Shown: in pieces, positions 50,212 through 58,832 of the stretch
How positions within the stretch are numbered: position 1 is the first letter of the stretch
Layout: each line of letters begins with the position of its first letter
From: Chryseobacterium soli
GTDB lineage: Bacteria > Bacteroidota > Bacteroidia > Flavobacteriales > Weeksellaceae
Reading direction: 5' to 3'
DNA: 64,000 nt
NCBI RefSeq assembly: GCF_000737705.1
Contig: NZ_JPRH01000005.1
Coordinates: 62,001 to 126,000, forward strand
Notes under the pieces: model-generated
Databases searched by the model: none
What the model saw: the letters and a program-made list of their open reading frames with translations, nothing else
Told to the model about the DNA's origin: nothing
Made by a program: the position numbers and the translations under genes

Positions 50212-50305
50212 AGGTTTGAAACTACAGAATACACTTTTTAGTTTGTAATTATCCAAAAGGGTATCAGCAAAAGTTATTATCTTTGTCCTCTTTGAAAATA
50301 ACATT

Positions 50306-51016
50306 ATGAGTATTCACATCAGTGCAAAAAAAGGAGAAATTGCTAAAGTAGTATTGCAGCCGGGAGATCCGCTTCGTGCACAATATATTGCAGAAAACTT
50401 TTTAGAAAACGCAAAATTAGTCAGCAAAACAAGAGGTATTTTTTATTATACCGGACTTTATAAAGGTAAAGAAATCAGTGTAGGAGCCAGTGGAATGGGT
50501 TTCCCAAGTATTGGTATTTATTCTTTTGAGCTGTATACAGAATATGAAGTAGAAACGATCATCAGAATCGGGACTTGTGGTGCTTATACGACTGATCTGA
50601 AGGTTTTTGATATTTTAAATGTTGAAAATGCAGCCAGTGAAAGTACATATGCAAAATATGCATGGGAAATTGAAGGGGATATCCTGCCCCACCAGGGAAG
50701 TATTTTCGATACCATCAATGCAACGGCAGAAGAATTATCATTAAAAACAAAAGCTATCAATGTTCACAGCAGTGATATTTTCTACAGAAAAGATCCTAAT
50801 ATTCCTGCTATTGCCACACAATATAACTGTCCGGCTGTAGAAATGGAAGCGTTCGGATTATATGCCAATGCTAAACATCTGGGAAAAAATGCAGCAACAA
50901 TTCTTACGGTAACTGACATTATTCCTACGCATGAAAAAATTTCAGCTGACCAAAGAGAAACGGCTTTGAAACCAATGATCGAACTGGCATTGGAATCAGC
51001 ATTGAAGAGTCTTTAA
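50306..51016 (+). CDS. deoD: Purine-nucleoside phosphorylase, DeoD type
   Basis: 236 aa, the normal length. Visible motifs: QPGDPLRAQYIAENFL, GASGMGFPSIGIYSFELY, RIGTCGAY, VEMEAFGLYANA and VTDIIPT.E. It splits purine nucleosides with phosphate for salvage. Trimeric/hexameric cytosolic enzyme. Monocistronic. Confidence 0.95.
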   Translation: MSIHISAKKGEIAKVVLQPGDPLRAQYIAENFLENAKLVSKTRGIFYYTGLYKGKEISVGASGMGFPSIGIYSFELYTEYEVETIIRIGTCGAYTTDLKVFDILNVENAASESTYAKYAWEIEGDILPHQGSIFDTINATAEELSLKTKAINVHSSDIFYRKDPNIPAIATQYNCPAVEMEAFGLYANAKHLGKNAATILTVTDIIPTHEKISADQRETALKPMIELALESALKSL

Positions 51017-51041
51017 AAGACAATTCAGATTTTCGGCAAAG

Positions 51042-51078
51042 AAAAAGAGCTTTACTTTATCAGTAGAGCTCTTTTTTA
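51042..51078. terminator. Bidirectional terminator between deoD and tatD
   Basis: Stem AAGAGCT-TAC / GTA-AGCTCTT with T-runs on both strands between convergent genes. Confidence 0.8.
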
Positions 51079-51861
51079 TAACCTGAAAAATTTCCTGGCG
51101 GTTTCTGTCGTTTCATCTGCCACTTCAGCGATACTTATTTTCTTAAGATGCGCTATGGTTTGGGCGACATAAGGAAGAAAAGAAGGTTCATTACGCCGGT
51201 TCTTCATTCTCGGCATATTTTTCGGCAGCATGAAAGGGGCGTCGGTTTCAATCATCATCCGGTCAAGCGGAACATATCTGATCACGTCTTCCAAATGTTT
51301 AAATCTCCTATCATCACTGATTGCTCCGGTAAAACCTAGATAAAATCCTTTATCCAGATAAATTTTTGCTTCCTCTAACGATCCGGTAAAGCAATGGACA
51401 ACTCCTTCGGGAAGTTGAGACCGGTAGTTATCTGTGATTTCATTAAATCTTTTAAAAGCCGATCTTTCATGAAGAAAAAGAGGTTTATTGGTTTCAATGG
51501 ACAGTTCCAGCTGTGCCTGATAGCATTTTTCCTGAACGGATCTTGGTGAAAAATCACGGTCGAAATCGAGTCCGCATTCTCCGACGGAGATCACGTGATC
51601 GAGTTGTAGTAACTTCCGGAGCTCGGGAATAGACAGTTCATTTAAAGATTTTGCATCGTGAGGATGAATTCCTGCCGTTGAAAATAAAATTTCGGGATAT
51701 TCCTCAGCAATTGCTGCGGATTCTTTGCTGCCACGCACGCTGGTTCCTGTGAGGATCATTTGTTCTACTCCGTTGTCCAGAGCGCGGTTGATGACTTCTT
51801 TGTGTTCATTAAAGAACTGTTTATTGGTCAGGTTAATGCCAATATCAATATAGGTATTCAT
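51076..51861 (-). CDS. tatD: TatD family 3'-5' nuclease
   Basis: 261 aa. Metal residues in DIGINLT (this group lacks the HxH start), GIHPHDAK, GECGLDFDRD, FLHERS, HCFTGS and ETDAP, then RRNEP. It is nearest to E. coli TatD, a 3'-5' exonuclease on DNA and RNA. It overlaps the 106-aa gene by four bases (ATGA), so it is translated with it, and shares its TGCGTA-repeat promoter with the Ro/Y-RNA genes, which ties it to the RNA island. Confidence 0.9.
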   Translation of the reverse strand: MNTYIDIGINLTNKQFFNEHKEVINRALDNGVEQMILTGTSVRGSKESAAIAEEYPEILFSTAGIHPHDAKSLNELSIPELRKLLQLDHVISVGECGLDFDRDFSPRSVQEKCYQAQLELSIETNKPLFLHERSAFKRFNEITDNYRSQLPEGVVHCFTGSLEEAKIYLDKGFYLGFTGAISDDRRFKHLEDVIRYVPLDRMMIETDAPFMLPKNMPRMKNRRNEPSFLPYVAQTIAHLKKISIAEVADETTETARKFFRL

Positions 51862-52178
51862 TTTTGTTTGTTATTTTTTTGTTTGTTATTCATTGTATAA
51901 TAGGAGATGATATGGGCTCTGTTGATGGAATCTTTACATGATTTTTCTGTTGCATATTTTCTATAATCAGAACGCTTTACTCCATTGATTTCTCTTGTAA
52001 TTTTAATCCAAATTCGTTTTCGCCTTTTCTTTCTAAATTTCGCCGATTCTGTTAGATGATCTTTTATTTCAGATGTTGCAGTCCGCCGCCATTTTTTGTT
52101 ACCATATTTTTTTAGATAAGGAGGGATTTTTCCGTATTCATAAGCTCTGAAAGGTCCTTTATTATAGTTATTTTTCAT
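51858..52178 (-). CDS. Small basic protein cotranscribed with tatD
   Basis: 106 aa, very rich in Lys and Arg (KKWRRTATSE, KFRKKRRKRIWIK), ending in a tandem NNKQK repeat from a duplicated stretch. The charge suggests RNA or ribosome binding. No family recognised. It lies about 20 nt after the start site predicted from the strong promoter at 52207-52243 and overlaps tatD by ATGA. Confidence 0.68.
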   Translation of the reverse strand: MKNNYNKGPFRAYEYGKIPPYLKKYGNKKWRRTATSEIKDHLTESAKFRKKRRKRIWIKITREINGVKRSDYRKYATEKSCKDSINRAHIISYYTMNNKQKNNKQK

Positions 52179-52206
52179 CCCAAAATGGTTTTAGTATACC
52201 AGCTGG

Positions 52207-52243
52207 CAAAATTATAACAGCAATACGCAATCTTTTTACGCAG
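52207..52243 (-). promoter_or_regulatory. Promoter of the small basic protein-tatD unit with TGCGTA direct repeat
   Basis: Minus strand: CTGCGTAAAAAGATTGCGTA (52243-52224), 9 nt, then a perfect -7 box TAATTTTG (52214-52207). It equals the Y-RNA promoter except for a few bases and resembles that of rsr. Confidence 0.8.
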
Positions 52244-52253
52244 TAAAAAATTT

Positions 52254-52904
52254 TTATTCATTAATGAAAACTTCAAGAAAGCCGATCAATTGTTTACCGC
52301 CATGACTCCATCGGATGCCATGGCCTTCTTTTTCTCTTACTTCATACACCAGTCCATGTTTATAATGATAAAAAACATTCCACCAGGTGGTATGATTGAG
52401 AATCTCATTGATTTTCGCCATCACTTTCTTCTGTTTCTGTTGATTATTTTCGCTGATTTTCCCCCAATACAAATCATCCATCCGCCCTACATGCTTTTCC
52501 CATGCTCTCTGGGCAATAGTGATTTCATGATTAAAAGGTGTCATACAGCTTTCTATCAAAGTAATTCTAAGTGGGGGAATCGCATTTTCATCACGAATGC
52601 TGGCAGAGGTCAAACGTTGACCCAATAGGTCCAGCCAATATTCAAAAGGAATTTGCTCTAATTTATGCGCTTTAGTCTGATCAGAATCATCTGCTTCAAG
52701 AATAGTGATGATTGTTTTAAAGCTTTGTTCACGGTTTGTTGGAAGCTCTTCATTAAAATAAGGCAGTTCCCAATCCAGCGTATTTTCTTTATACTTTTCT
52801 ATATTATTTTCCAGCCTTTCCAGATGTTGCTCTGCTAAAAGGGCTTTGTACTTTTCTTTCCAGACATTTGAAATGAACGGAATACAGGGTTTCAACAGTT
52901 CCAT
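52254..52904 (-). CDS. Unknown protein
   Basis: 216 aa, Trp-rich and helical (WKEKYKALLAEQHLERLENN, QRAWEKHVGRMDDLYWG), ending in a beta-rich part (YEVREKEGHGIRWSHGG). No motif known. It starts 1 bp after the DUF434 gene and is thus its operon partner. Confidence 0.68.
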   Translation of the reverse strand: MELLKPCIPFISNVWKEKYKALLAEQHLERLENNIEKYKENTLDWELPYFNEELPTNREQSFKTIITILEADDSDQTKAHKLEQIPFEYWLDLLGQRLTSASIRDENAIPPLRITLIESCMTPFNHEITIAQRAWEKHVGRMDDLYWGKISENNQQKQKKVMAKINEILNHTTWWNVFYHYKHGLVYEVREKEGHGIRWSHGGKQLIGFLEVFINE

Positions 52905-52905
52905 T

Positions 52906-53625
52906 TTATAGCAGTGTTATCAAATTTACGTGTAATTTCTCTTCCTCAATTAAAAACTCCACAAGGTTGAACCAATTTTTGGCATTGTCCAAAATCCAGG
53001 CATCTGAAGAAATGGCAATGAATGCATTTTCTGCTAAAAAACGGTCCGGATTATACTCCAGTTCCACTTCCCAGTTGAGGTTTTTTCCCTGAGCATATTC
53101 GAGAATGATCTGTTTGATTCTTCCACTGTTGGAAACCGGTTTATCAAAAATCCAGATCAATTTTTGGAGCTGGGCTTTTTGAAAGAAAAGATCTACCCAT
53201 TCTATCGATTGCTGCGTCTGATTCACTCTTTTATAGGTTCCATGAACTCCGGAAAGATCACGGTAACAACCATCTGAGCCTTCAAAAATATATGCCTCTG
53301 AAAGCAGACTTTCAAGCAGTATTAAAATATTGAACCCATCTAAATAAACTGTTTGATCTTTTAAATCAGTAATCAATAACTGCTTAGATTTTCTATATTC
53401 AACCTGAGCCACAGAAGCGGAAGCGGAACGAAAAGCCTGAATCTGCCGGGTCTTTAACCGATACCGGTTTCCAATAAGTTCGGAAGACGCTTTTTCGGCA
53501 TAGCCTCTGCTGAGAAGATACTGCATATCCTGAACCGCAAGTTTCAATTTGTCGGTCTGCTTTGGTGAACCAAACAGTTCATCATCGCCTGTATTTTTTC
53601 CGCGGTTTCTGTTATTCATGCTCAA
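52906..53625 (-). CDS. DUF434-type protein
   Basis: 239 aa. The core VYLDGFNILILLESLLSEAY, GCYRDLSGVHGTY is the typical DUF434 signature known from archaea and some bacteria; the C-terminal part LQKLIWIFDKPVSNSGRIKQ and AFIAISSDAWILD looks like the nuclease-like DUF5616 half with acidic residues. Its function is unknown; a nuclease role is a prediction. Another RNA-linked candidate of the island. Confidence 0.78.
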   Translation of the reverse strand: MSMNNRNRGKNTGDDELFGSPKQTDKLKLAVQDMQYLLSRGYAEKASSELIGNRYRLKTRQIQAFRSASASVAQVEYRKSKQLLITDLKDQTVYLDGFNILILLESLLSEAYIFEGSDGCYRDLSGVHGTYKRVNQTQQSIEWVDLFFQKAQLQKLIWIFDKPVSNSGRIKQIILEYAQGKNLNWEVELEYNPDRFLAENAFIAISSDAWILDNAKNWFNLVEFLIEEEKLHVNLITLL

Positions 53626-53988
53626 AAATAAAATTTTTAAAAGAGATACATTACATTTTTTCCTATTCTCCTAAAATCAGTTTTTTTAAATAATTTGAAA
53701 CATAGTAGTCCAATTTAAAGTGGTGCCTTATTATTTCAGGAGAAAATATTTCAAGTAAATGCTATGGTACTCATTGGATAATCTTAAAATATCAGTAATC
53801 CCACAATTGATAAAATATTGAACAATAAATAAATACCATGAGCCTTATCATTGAATTTTACAAATTCATAAAATTTTATTCTATATGATGTAAAATTACT
53901 ACATTTAAAGGCTTAAAATTAGTAAAACCATAGTCTTTATAAGATAAAGGAAGACGCTCAATAAGATTTCATATTCACCATTGAATAA
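53626..53988. other. AT-rich intergenic stretch
   Basis: About 360 bp without a convincing gene or hairpin; it separates the RNA island from the sugar genes and should hold the divergent promoters. Confidence 0.5.
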
Positions 53989-54002
53989 TGCAATCGATTG
54001 CA
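53989..54002. promoter_or_regulatory. LacI-type operator (TGCAATCGATTGCA)
   Basis: A perfect 14-bp palindrome with central CG, the style of LacI/GalR-family operators, 41 bp before the sugar-porter start. The LacI-family gene at 55792 is the natural candidate to bind it. Confidence 0.65.
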
Positions 54003-54042
54003 CTTTTATTAGAAATTAAAAAGATAATTTAACTCATCAACC

Positions 54043-55464
54043 ATGCAGATAATAGATTCGGGTCAGAAATATTCATCAGGAACCAAGGCAGAAATTAATA
54101 TGTTGTATGTGACAGTCCTTACATTGGTAGCCACATTGGGAGGCCTTTTGTTTGGATATGACACGGCAGTCATTTCCGGAGCAGAAAAATCAATTCAGGA
54201 ATATTTAATTATTCCATTGGGACTCAGTTCACTGGCCCATGGTGCCACGATTTCCAGTGCATTGATAGGATGTGTCATTGGCGGAGCCGTATCCGGTTTT
54301 TTCTCTACCCGGCTGGGACGAAAGAAATCCCTGATGCTGGCTGCCTTTTTATTTTTTATCAGTGCACTGGGAGCTGCCTATCCTGAGTTTCTGTTTTTCA
54401 AACAGGGAGAACCCTCAATGGGAGTTTTGCTTGCTTTCAACGGATACAGGATTATCGGGGGCATCGGTGTGGGACTTGCTTCCGCAGTCTGCCCAATGTA
54501 CATCGGGGAAATTGCTCCTGCAGAAGTGCGTGGGAAATTGGTATCTCTGAATCAGTTTGCCATTATCTTCGGAATGCTGGTTGTTTATTTTGTCAACTGG
54601 GGAATTGCGGACGGCAAAAGTATTGAATGGATCAATGAAATCGGATGGCGTTATATGTTTCTTTCCCTCACTATTCCTGCCATTTTATTTGGAACCCTGC
54701 TTTTCTTCGTTCCGGAAACGCCACGGTATCTAACATTTATAAAAAAGGATGAGGAAGCGCTTACCATTTTAACAAAAATCAATGGACAGGCCCGTGGAAA
54801 GGAAATTTTCAATGAAATAAAAGGTACAGTGGCTGAACATAAAAGTGAAATTTTTGCTTTTGGAAAAACCGTTATTGTCATTGGGGTTCTTCTCTCTGTT
54901 TTCCAGCAGTTTGTAGGAATTAACATTGCTTTATACTATGCTCCGAGAATTTTCGAAAGCATGGGAGTGCATAAAGATGCCTCCATGCTCCAGACAGTTG
55001 TCATGGGACTGGTAAATGTAGTGTTTACTGTTGTTGCGATCTTCACCGTAGATCGATGGGGAAGAAAGCCTTTACTTATCGTAGGATCCGTAGGAATGGC
55101 GGTCGGGATGTTTGCTATTGCCATCCTTTCTTATTTCCATATTATCGGGATTGCCACCTTAGTATTTATTATTGTGTATACCGCTTCTTTTATGATGTCG
55201 TGGGGACCAATTTGCTGGGTTCTGATATCAGAAATTTTCCCTAATAAAATCCGGGGAAGTGCTATTGCGGCGGCTGTAGCTGTACAGTGGGCCGCCAATT
55301 ATTTTATTTCTTCTACATATCCTTTTATGATGGAATTCAGTGGTGCCCTTACGTATGGCTTTTACGGAGTAATGAGTGTTTTATCACTCATTTTCGTGTG
55401 GAAATGGGTTCCGGAAACCAAGGGGAAATCTCTGGAAGAAATTGAAAAAATATGGAAAAAATAA
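54043..55464 (+). CDS. Sugar:proton symporter, MFS sugar porter family (XylE-like)
   Basis: 473 aa, 12 membrane segments. Family marks: GYDTAVISGA, RLGRKKS, GRIGVGLAS-like GGIGVGLASAVCPMYIGEIAP, PETPRYL, DRWGRKPLL, PETKGKSLEEIE. The substrate is a monosaccharide; given the neighbours it may be a hexuronate-derived sugar or xylose. It carries a LacI operator upstream. Confidence 0.88.
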   Translation: MQIIDSGQKYSSGTKAEINMLYVTVLTLVATLGGLLFGYDTAVISGAEKSIQEYLIIPLGLSSLAHGATISSALIGCVIGGAVSGFFSTRLGRKKSLMLAAFLFFISALGAAYPEFLFFKQGEPSMGVLLAFNGYRIIGGIGVGLASAVCPMYIGEIAPAEVRGKLVSLNQFAIIFGMLVVYFVNWGIADGKSIEWINEIGWRYMFLSLTIPAILFGTLLFFVPETPRYLTFIKKDEEALTILTKINGQARGKEIFNEIKGTVAEHKSEIFAFGKTVIVIGVLLSVFQQFVGINIALYYAPRIFESMGVHKDASMLQTVVMGLVNVVFTVVAIFTVDRWGRKPLLIVGSVGMAVGMFAIAILSYFHIIGIATLVFIIVYTASFMMSWGPICWVLISEIFPNKIRGSAIAAAVAVQWAANYFISSTYPFMMEFSGALTYGFYGVMSVLSLIFVWKWVPETKGKSLEEIEKIWKK

Positions 55465-55791
55465 GACTTTAATTCACAATCATATATCAGGGATAGGGTA
55501 TCAATTATTTGGTGCTCTATTTTTTTTGGTTGATGGTTGTTAGTGTTTGGTTGTTAGTGTTTGGTGTTTAACCTATGTGTTAAGTTTATAGTCTGATATC
55601 TGATGTCTGGCATCTTGTCTCTTTATTCTTTGCTCCCTGTTCTTCACTTAATTTGCTCCGATAAAAAGTCAACCGGCATATTTAAGGATAAAATACACTT
55701 TATTTCTCCTTATTAGGTATTATTTGATTAAATTTACGTCAATAATCAACCTTAGTTTTTGGTATAAAAAACATCTGAAAAAAACGTCTCT
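55465..55791. other. Intergenic stretch with GT-rich repeat
   Basis: 327 bp. Contains the tract TTGGTTGTTAGTGTTTGGTG (about 55545-55565) related to 10136-10176. No gene. Confidence 0.5.
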
Positions 55792-56820
55792 ATGAATAAA
55801 AAAGGTGCCACGATATACGACATCTCAAAGAAACTTAATGTAAGTGTGGCTACTGTTTCCAGAGCGCTTAATGATCATCCGAGAATAAGCCAGGCGACAA
55901 AAGATTTGGTGAAGAAGACTGCCAAAGAAATGAACTATAAGCAGAATAATCTTGCCAAAGCCTTAAAAAGCGGGGAAACAAAAAACGTCGGCATCATTGT
56001 TCCTTTTGTGAATACGAATTTCTTTTCATCCGTAATCCGGGGAATTGAGGAGGAGCTTTCTCCATTCGGGTATCATGTGATCATTTGCCAGAGCCATGAG
56101 GATGTGAATATTGAGAAAAGACACCTCAACACCTTGCTGAACGCCCAGGTGGACGGAATTTTCATGTCGGTTTCCAAGACGACTATTGATACTGAACATA
56201 TCCAGAGTATTTTAGATACCACCAATACCCCAATTATCTTTTTCGACCGGAAGAAAGACATCAAGGGAATCAGCACAGTAACCATCGATGACTACCGTGG
56301 GGGCTATATTGCAACGGAACACCTGATCAATGAAGGGTACAAAAATATCTGTCATTTTGCGGGAGATCTTAATCTTGAAATCTACCAAAACCGTCTCAAC
56401 GGCTATAAGCAAGCTTTGATCGACCATCAGCTTCCTGTAAAGGAGGATAATATTGTTTCTATGGGCAGTTCTATTGATGCAGGAATTGATGCGATCAAAA
56501 AGCTTTGGGACAAAAAATCAATTCCGGATGCGATCTTTTCATCGAGTGATTTTGCAGCGTTGGGCGCCTGCCAGGAATTAAAGAAACGTAAAATAAAAAT
56601 CCCTCAGGAAGTAGCCGTAATAGGTTTCAGTAATGAGCCTTTTACCCAGTTTATGGAACTTACCATGAGTTCTGTAGATCAGACTCCTTTATTGATGGGG
56701 AAAATGTCCGGACAGGTATTCCTGGACAGTGTAAAGGAAAACGGTTCCGGGGTTTCTATTGAGAAAAAAGTAGTATTAACGCCGCAGCTTTATATCAGAA
56801 AGTCTTCGAAAAGGAAATAG
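55792..56820 (+). CDS. LacI family transcriptional regulator
   Basis: 342 aa. N-terminal HTH: IYDISKKLNVSVATVSRALN, then hinge helix NLAKALKSGETK and a periplasmic-binding-protein-like sensor with IIFFDRKK, STVTIDDYRGGY and VIGFSNEP. It lies between the sugar porter and the hexuronate genes and is likely the repressor of both, responding to a hexuronate intermediate such as KDG or the sugar itself. Confidence 0.9.
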   Translation: MNKKGATIYDISKKLNVSVATVSRALNDHPRISQATKDLVKKTAKEMNYKQNNLAKALKSGETKNVGIIVPFVNTNFFSSVIRGIEEELSPFGYHVIICQSHEDVNIEKRHLNTLLNAQVDGIFMSVSKTTIDTEHIQSILDTTNTPIIFFDRKKDIKGISTVTIDDYRGGYIATEHLINEGYKNICHFAGDLNLEIYQNRLNGYKQALIDHQLPVKEDNIVSMGSSIDAGIDAIKKLWDKKSIPDAIFSSSDFAALGACQELKKRKIKIPQEVAVIGFSNEPFTQFMELTMSSVDQTPLLMGKMSGQVFLDSVKENGSGVSIEKKVVLTPQLYIRKSSKRK

Positions 56821-57143
56821 ATTTTTATTTTGTTTTGACGTAGAGGGAAAAATTAAGACTTGAATCTTACCCTAAAATTATAATGTCATCCCAATTTTAC
56901 TGAAATCAATATTTGTTCCTCGGTTCAGAGTGTAGCCCTTTGAACAGCGGAATTTTTTTTAAATTTTGGCTAAAGCCAATTAAGAATTTATTTTTTATTA
57001 AACGGACTAAAGTCCGCTCCTATTAATACAAGCTTTATGTTTATTTCTAAAAATCTTTGATTTTCTTGCGCCTTAAAACAACATAAAGATTAAAATCATT
57101 GCGCCTTTGCGAATAACCAACAAGCTTATATTTTATCAAAAAA
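56821..57143. repeat. Intergenic stretch with two hairpin repeats
   Basis: Contains TTGGCTAAAGCCAA (about 56968) and CGGACTAAAGTCCG (57004), two perfect short palindromes in an element of about 70 bp. This looks like a dispersed repeat. No gene is present. Confidence 0.6.
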
Positions 57144-57180
57144 GAAAATGCTTCCCACCAATGTAGAAAGCATTTCCAAC
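57144..57180 (-). terminator. Terminator of the hexuronate operon
   Basis: Stem AATGCTT / AAGCATT with T-rich tail on the minus strand, about 35 bp after the uxaA stop. Confidence 0.7.
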
Positions 57181-57209
57181 CTAATAATTATATAATTTAA
57201 AAACTATAT

Positions 57210-58826
57210 TTATAAAGAAACACCCCTTCTCCAGGGTATAAAATCATTCTGATTTAAAATAGCCGCTTTCGTTTTTGTTGTTCCACTGGCCACTTCAATG
57301 ATAAATTCCAGCAGCTCTTCAGCTTTTTGATCAATTGTTTTTTCTCCGGTGATAATATCTCCGGTATTGAAATCAATGATATCAGGCATCCTTTCGGATA
57401 GTGAAGTATTGGATGAAATTTTTACGACAGGCACCACAGGATTTCCCGTAGGCGTTCCGAGACCGGTGGTAAACAGGACCATATTGGATCCGGTACCGAC
57501 CAGCGCTGTGGTACATTCCACATCATTGCCCGGAGTACAAAGCAGATTCAGGCCCGGTCTTTTGATATATTCTGTAAAATCCAGCACATCCTGAATGAGT
57601 GATGAGCCTCCTTTTTTAGCCGCTCCTGCAGATTTCATGGCATCGGTTATCAGTCCATCTTTAATATTCCCCGGTGACGGATTCATATCAAAGCCAGATC
57701 CTGCAGCAACGACTGATTTTTCAAAATCCTGCATCAGGGTTAAAAATCTTTCTGCATCTTCTTCATTCACACATCGGTTCACCAGCTCCTGCTCTACTCC
57801 ACACAATTCCGGAAATTCGGAAAGAATGGTTGAGCCGCCGATCGCTGCCATTATATCTGACAGCTGACCCAGCACAGGATTGGCAGAAATCCCTGAAAAT
57901 CCATCTGATCCGCCACATTCCAATCCCAATACCAATTTTGATAACGGTGCCGGTTTTCTCTGAATTTCATTGGCTTCTTTGATGGCTTCATAGGAATCTT
58001 TAATAATTCCGTTGAGCATTTCATCTACTGTCCCCGATTTCTGCTGTTCATAAATGATGATGGGCTTTTGATTACCCGGACTTATAGCTTCCAGAGCATC
58101 TTTAAAGGTCTGAACCTGTAAATTCTGACACCCCAGACTCAATACCGTTGCTCCTGCCACATTTGGGTTTTTAACATACCCTGCCAGGAGGCGTCCCAAC
58201 GCTTCTGCATCCTGACGGATTCCGCCACAGCCGCCCTGATGGGTGATAAATTTAACGTCAATATTTTTGAATACCCTTGCATCCTGCTCTTCATCATCAA
58301 CCGTTTCGGTATCTGATGAATTATTGATCAATGACCTTAGGAGTAACTGATGCTTGGTTACTTTTTCGAATAAAAGTTCTTTTTCAAAAACCTCTTTCAG
58401 GATTTCAACATTCCTGTTTTCGCAGAAAACCAATGGAAAAAACAGCCAGACATTGGAGGTTCCCACCTGTCCGTCTTCTCTGTTATATCCCATGAATGTT
58501 TTATCTTTCCACTGATCAACATTGGGTGCCGACCATGAAACGGTTTCTGTTTTTCCTTCTACTTTTGCACTCTGGTGTTTTACATTTTCAGTGGTAATCA
58601 CTTCTCCTCTCTGGATCGGAAGGCTGGCTTTTCCCACTAACACACCATACATGATGATATGGTCGCCAACGGAAAGATCTTCTGTAACGAACTTATGTTT
58701 TGCCCTGGTATCTTTTACAATATCATAGGTAAGATGACCCAAAGTAACAGTTTCCCCCTGCTTCAGATCTACCAATGCTACTGCTACATTATCGTTGGGA
58801 TTTACTTTCAGTACTTTCTTTTGCAT
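57210..58826 (-). CDS. uxaA: Altronate dehydratase
   Basis: 538 aa, family length. N-terminal SAF-like part (residues 1-90), then the UxaA core: GYNREDGQVGTSN, THQGGCGGIRQDAEALGRLL, LGLECGGSDGFSGISANP, PGNIKDGLITD, CTPGNDVECTTALVGTG. Cysteines in GGCGG and LGLECGG fit the iron-dependent site. It converts D-altronate to 2-keto-3-deoxygluconate (KDG). Last gene of the minus-strand hexuronate operon. Confidence 0.94.
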   Translation of the reverse strand: MQKKVLKVNPNDNVAVALVDLKQGETVTLGHLTYDIVKDTRAKHKFVTEDLSVGDHIIMYGVLVGKASLPIQRGEVITTENVKHQSAKVEGKTETVSWSAPNVDQWKDKTFMGYNREDGQVGTSNVWLFFPLVFCENRNVEILKEVFEKELLFEKVTKHQLLLRSLINNSSDTETVDDEEQDARVFKNIDVKFITHQGGCGGIRQDAEALGRLLAGYVKNPNVAGATVLSLGCQNLQVQTFKDALEAISPGNQKPIIIYEQQKSGTVDEMLNGIIKDSYEAIKEANEIQRKPAPLSKLVLGLECGGSDGFSGISANPVLGQLSDIMAAIGGSTILSEFPELCGVEQELVNRCVNEEDAERFLTLMQDFEKSVVAAGSGFDMNPSPGNIKDGLITDAMKSAGAAKKGGSSLIQDVLDFTEYIKRPGLNLLCTPGNDVECTTALVGTGSNMVLFTTGLGTPTGNPVVPVVKISSNTSLSERMPDIIDFNTGDIITGEKTIDQKAEELLEFIIEVASGTTKTKAAILNQNDFIPWRRGVSL

Positions 58827-58832
58827 GACTTC

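Noticed and set aside
51076..52178. QatD of a Qat anti-phage system
   Set aside because: No QatA-C partners; the product matches housekeeping-type TatD and its partner is a small basic protein.
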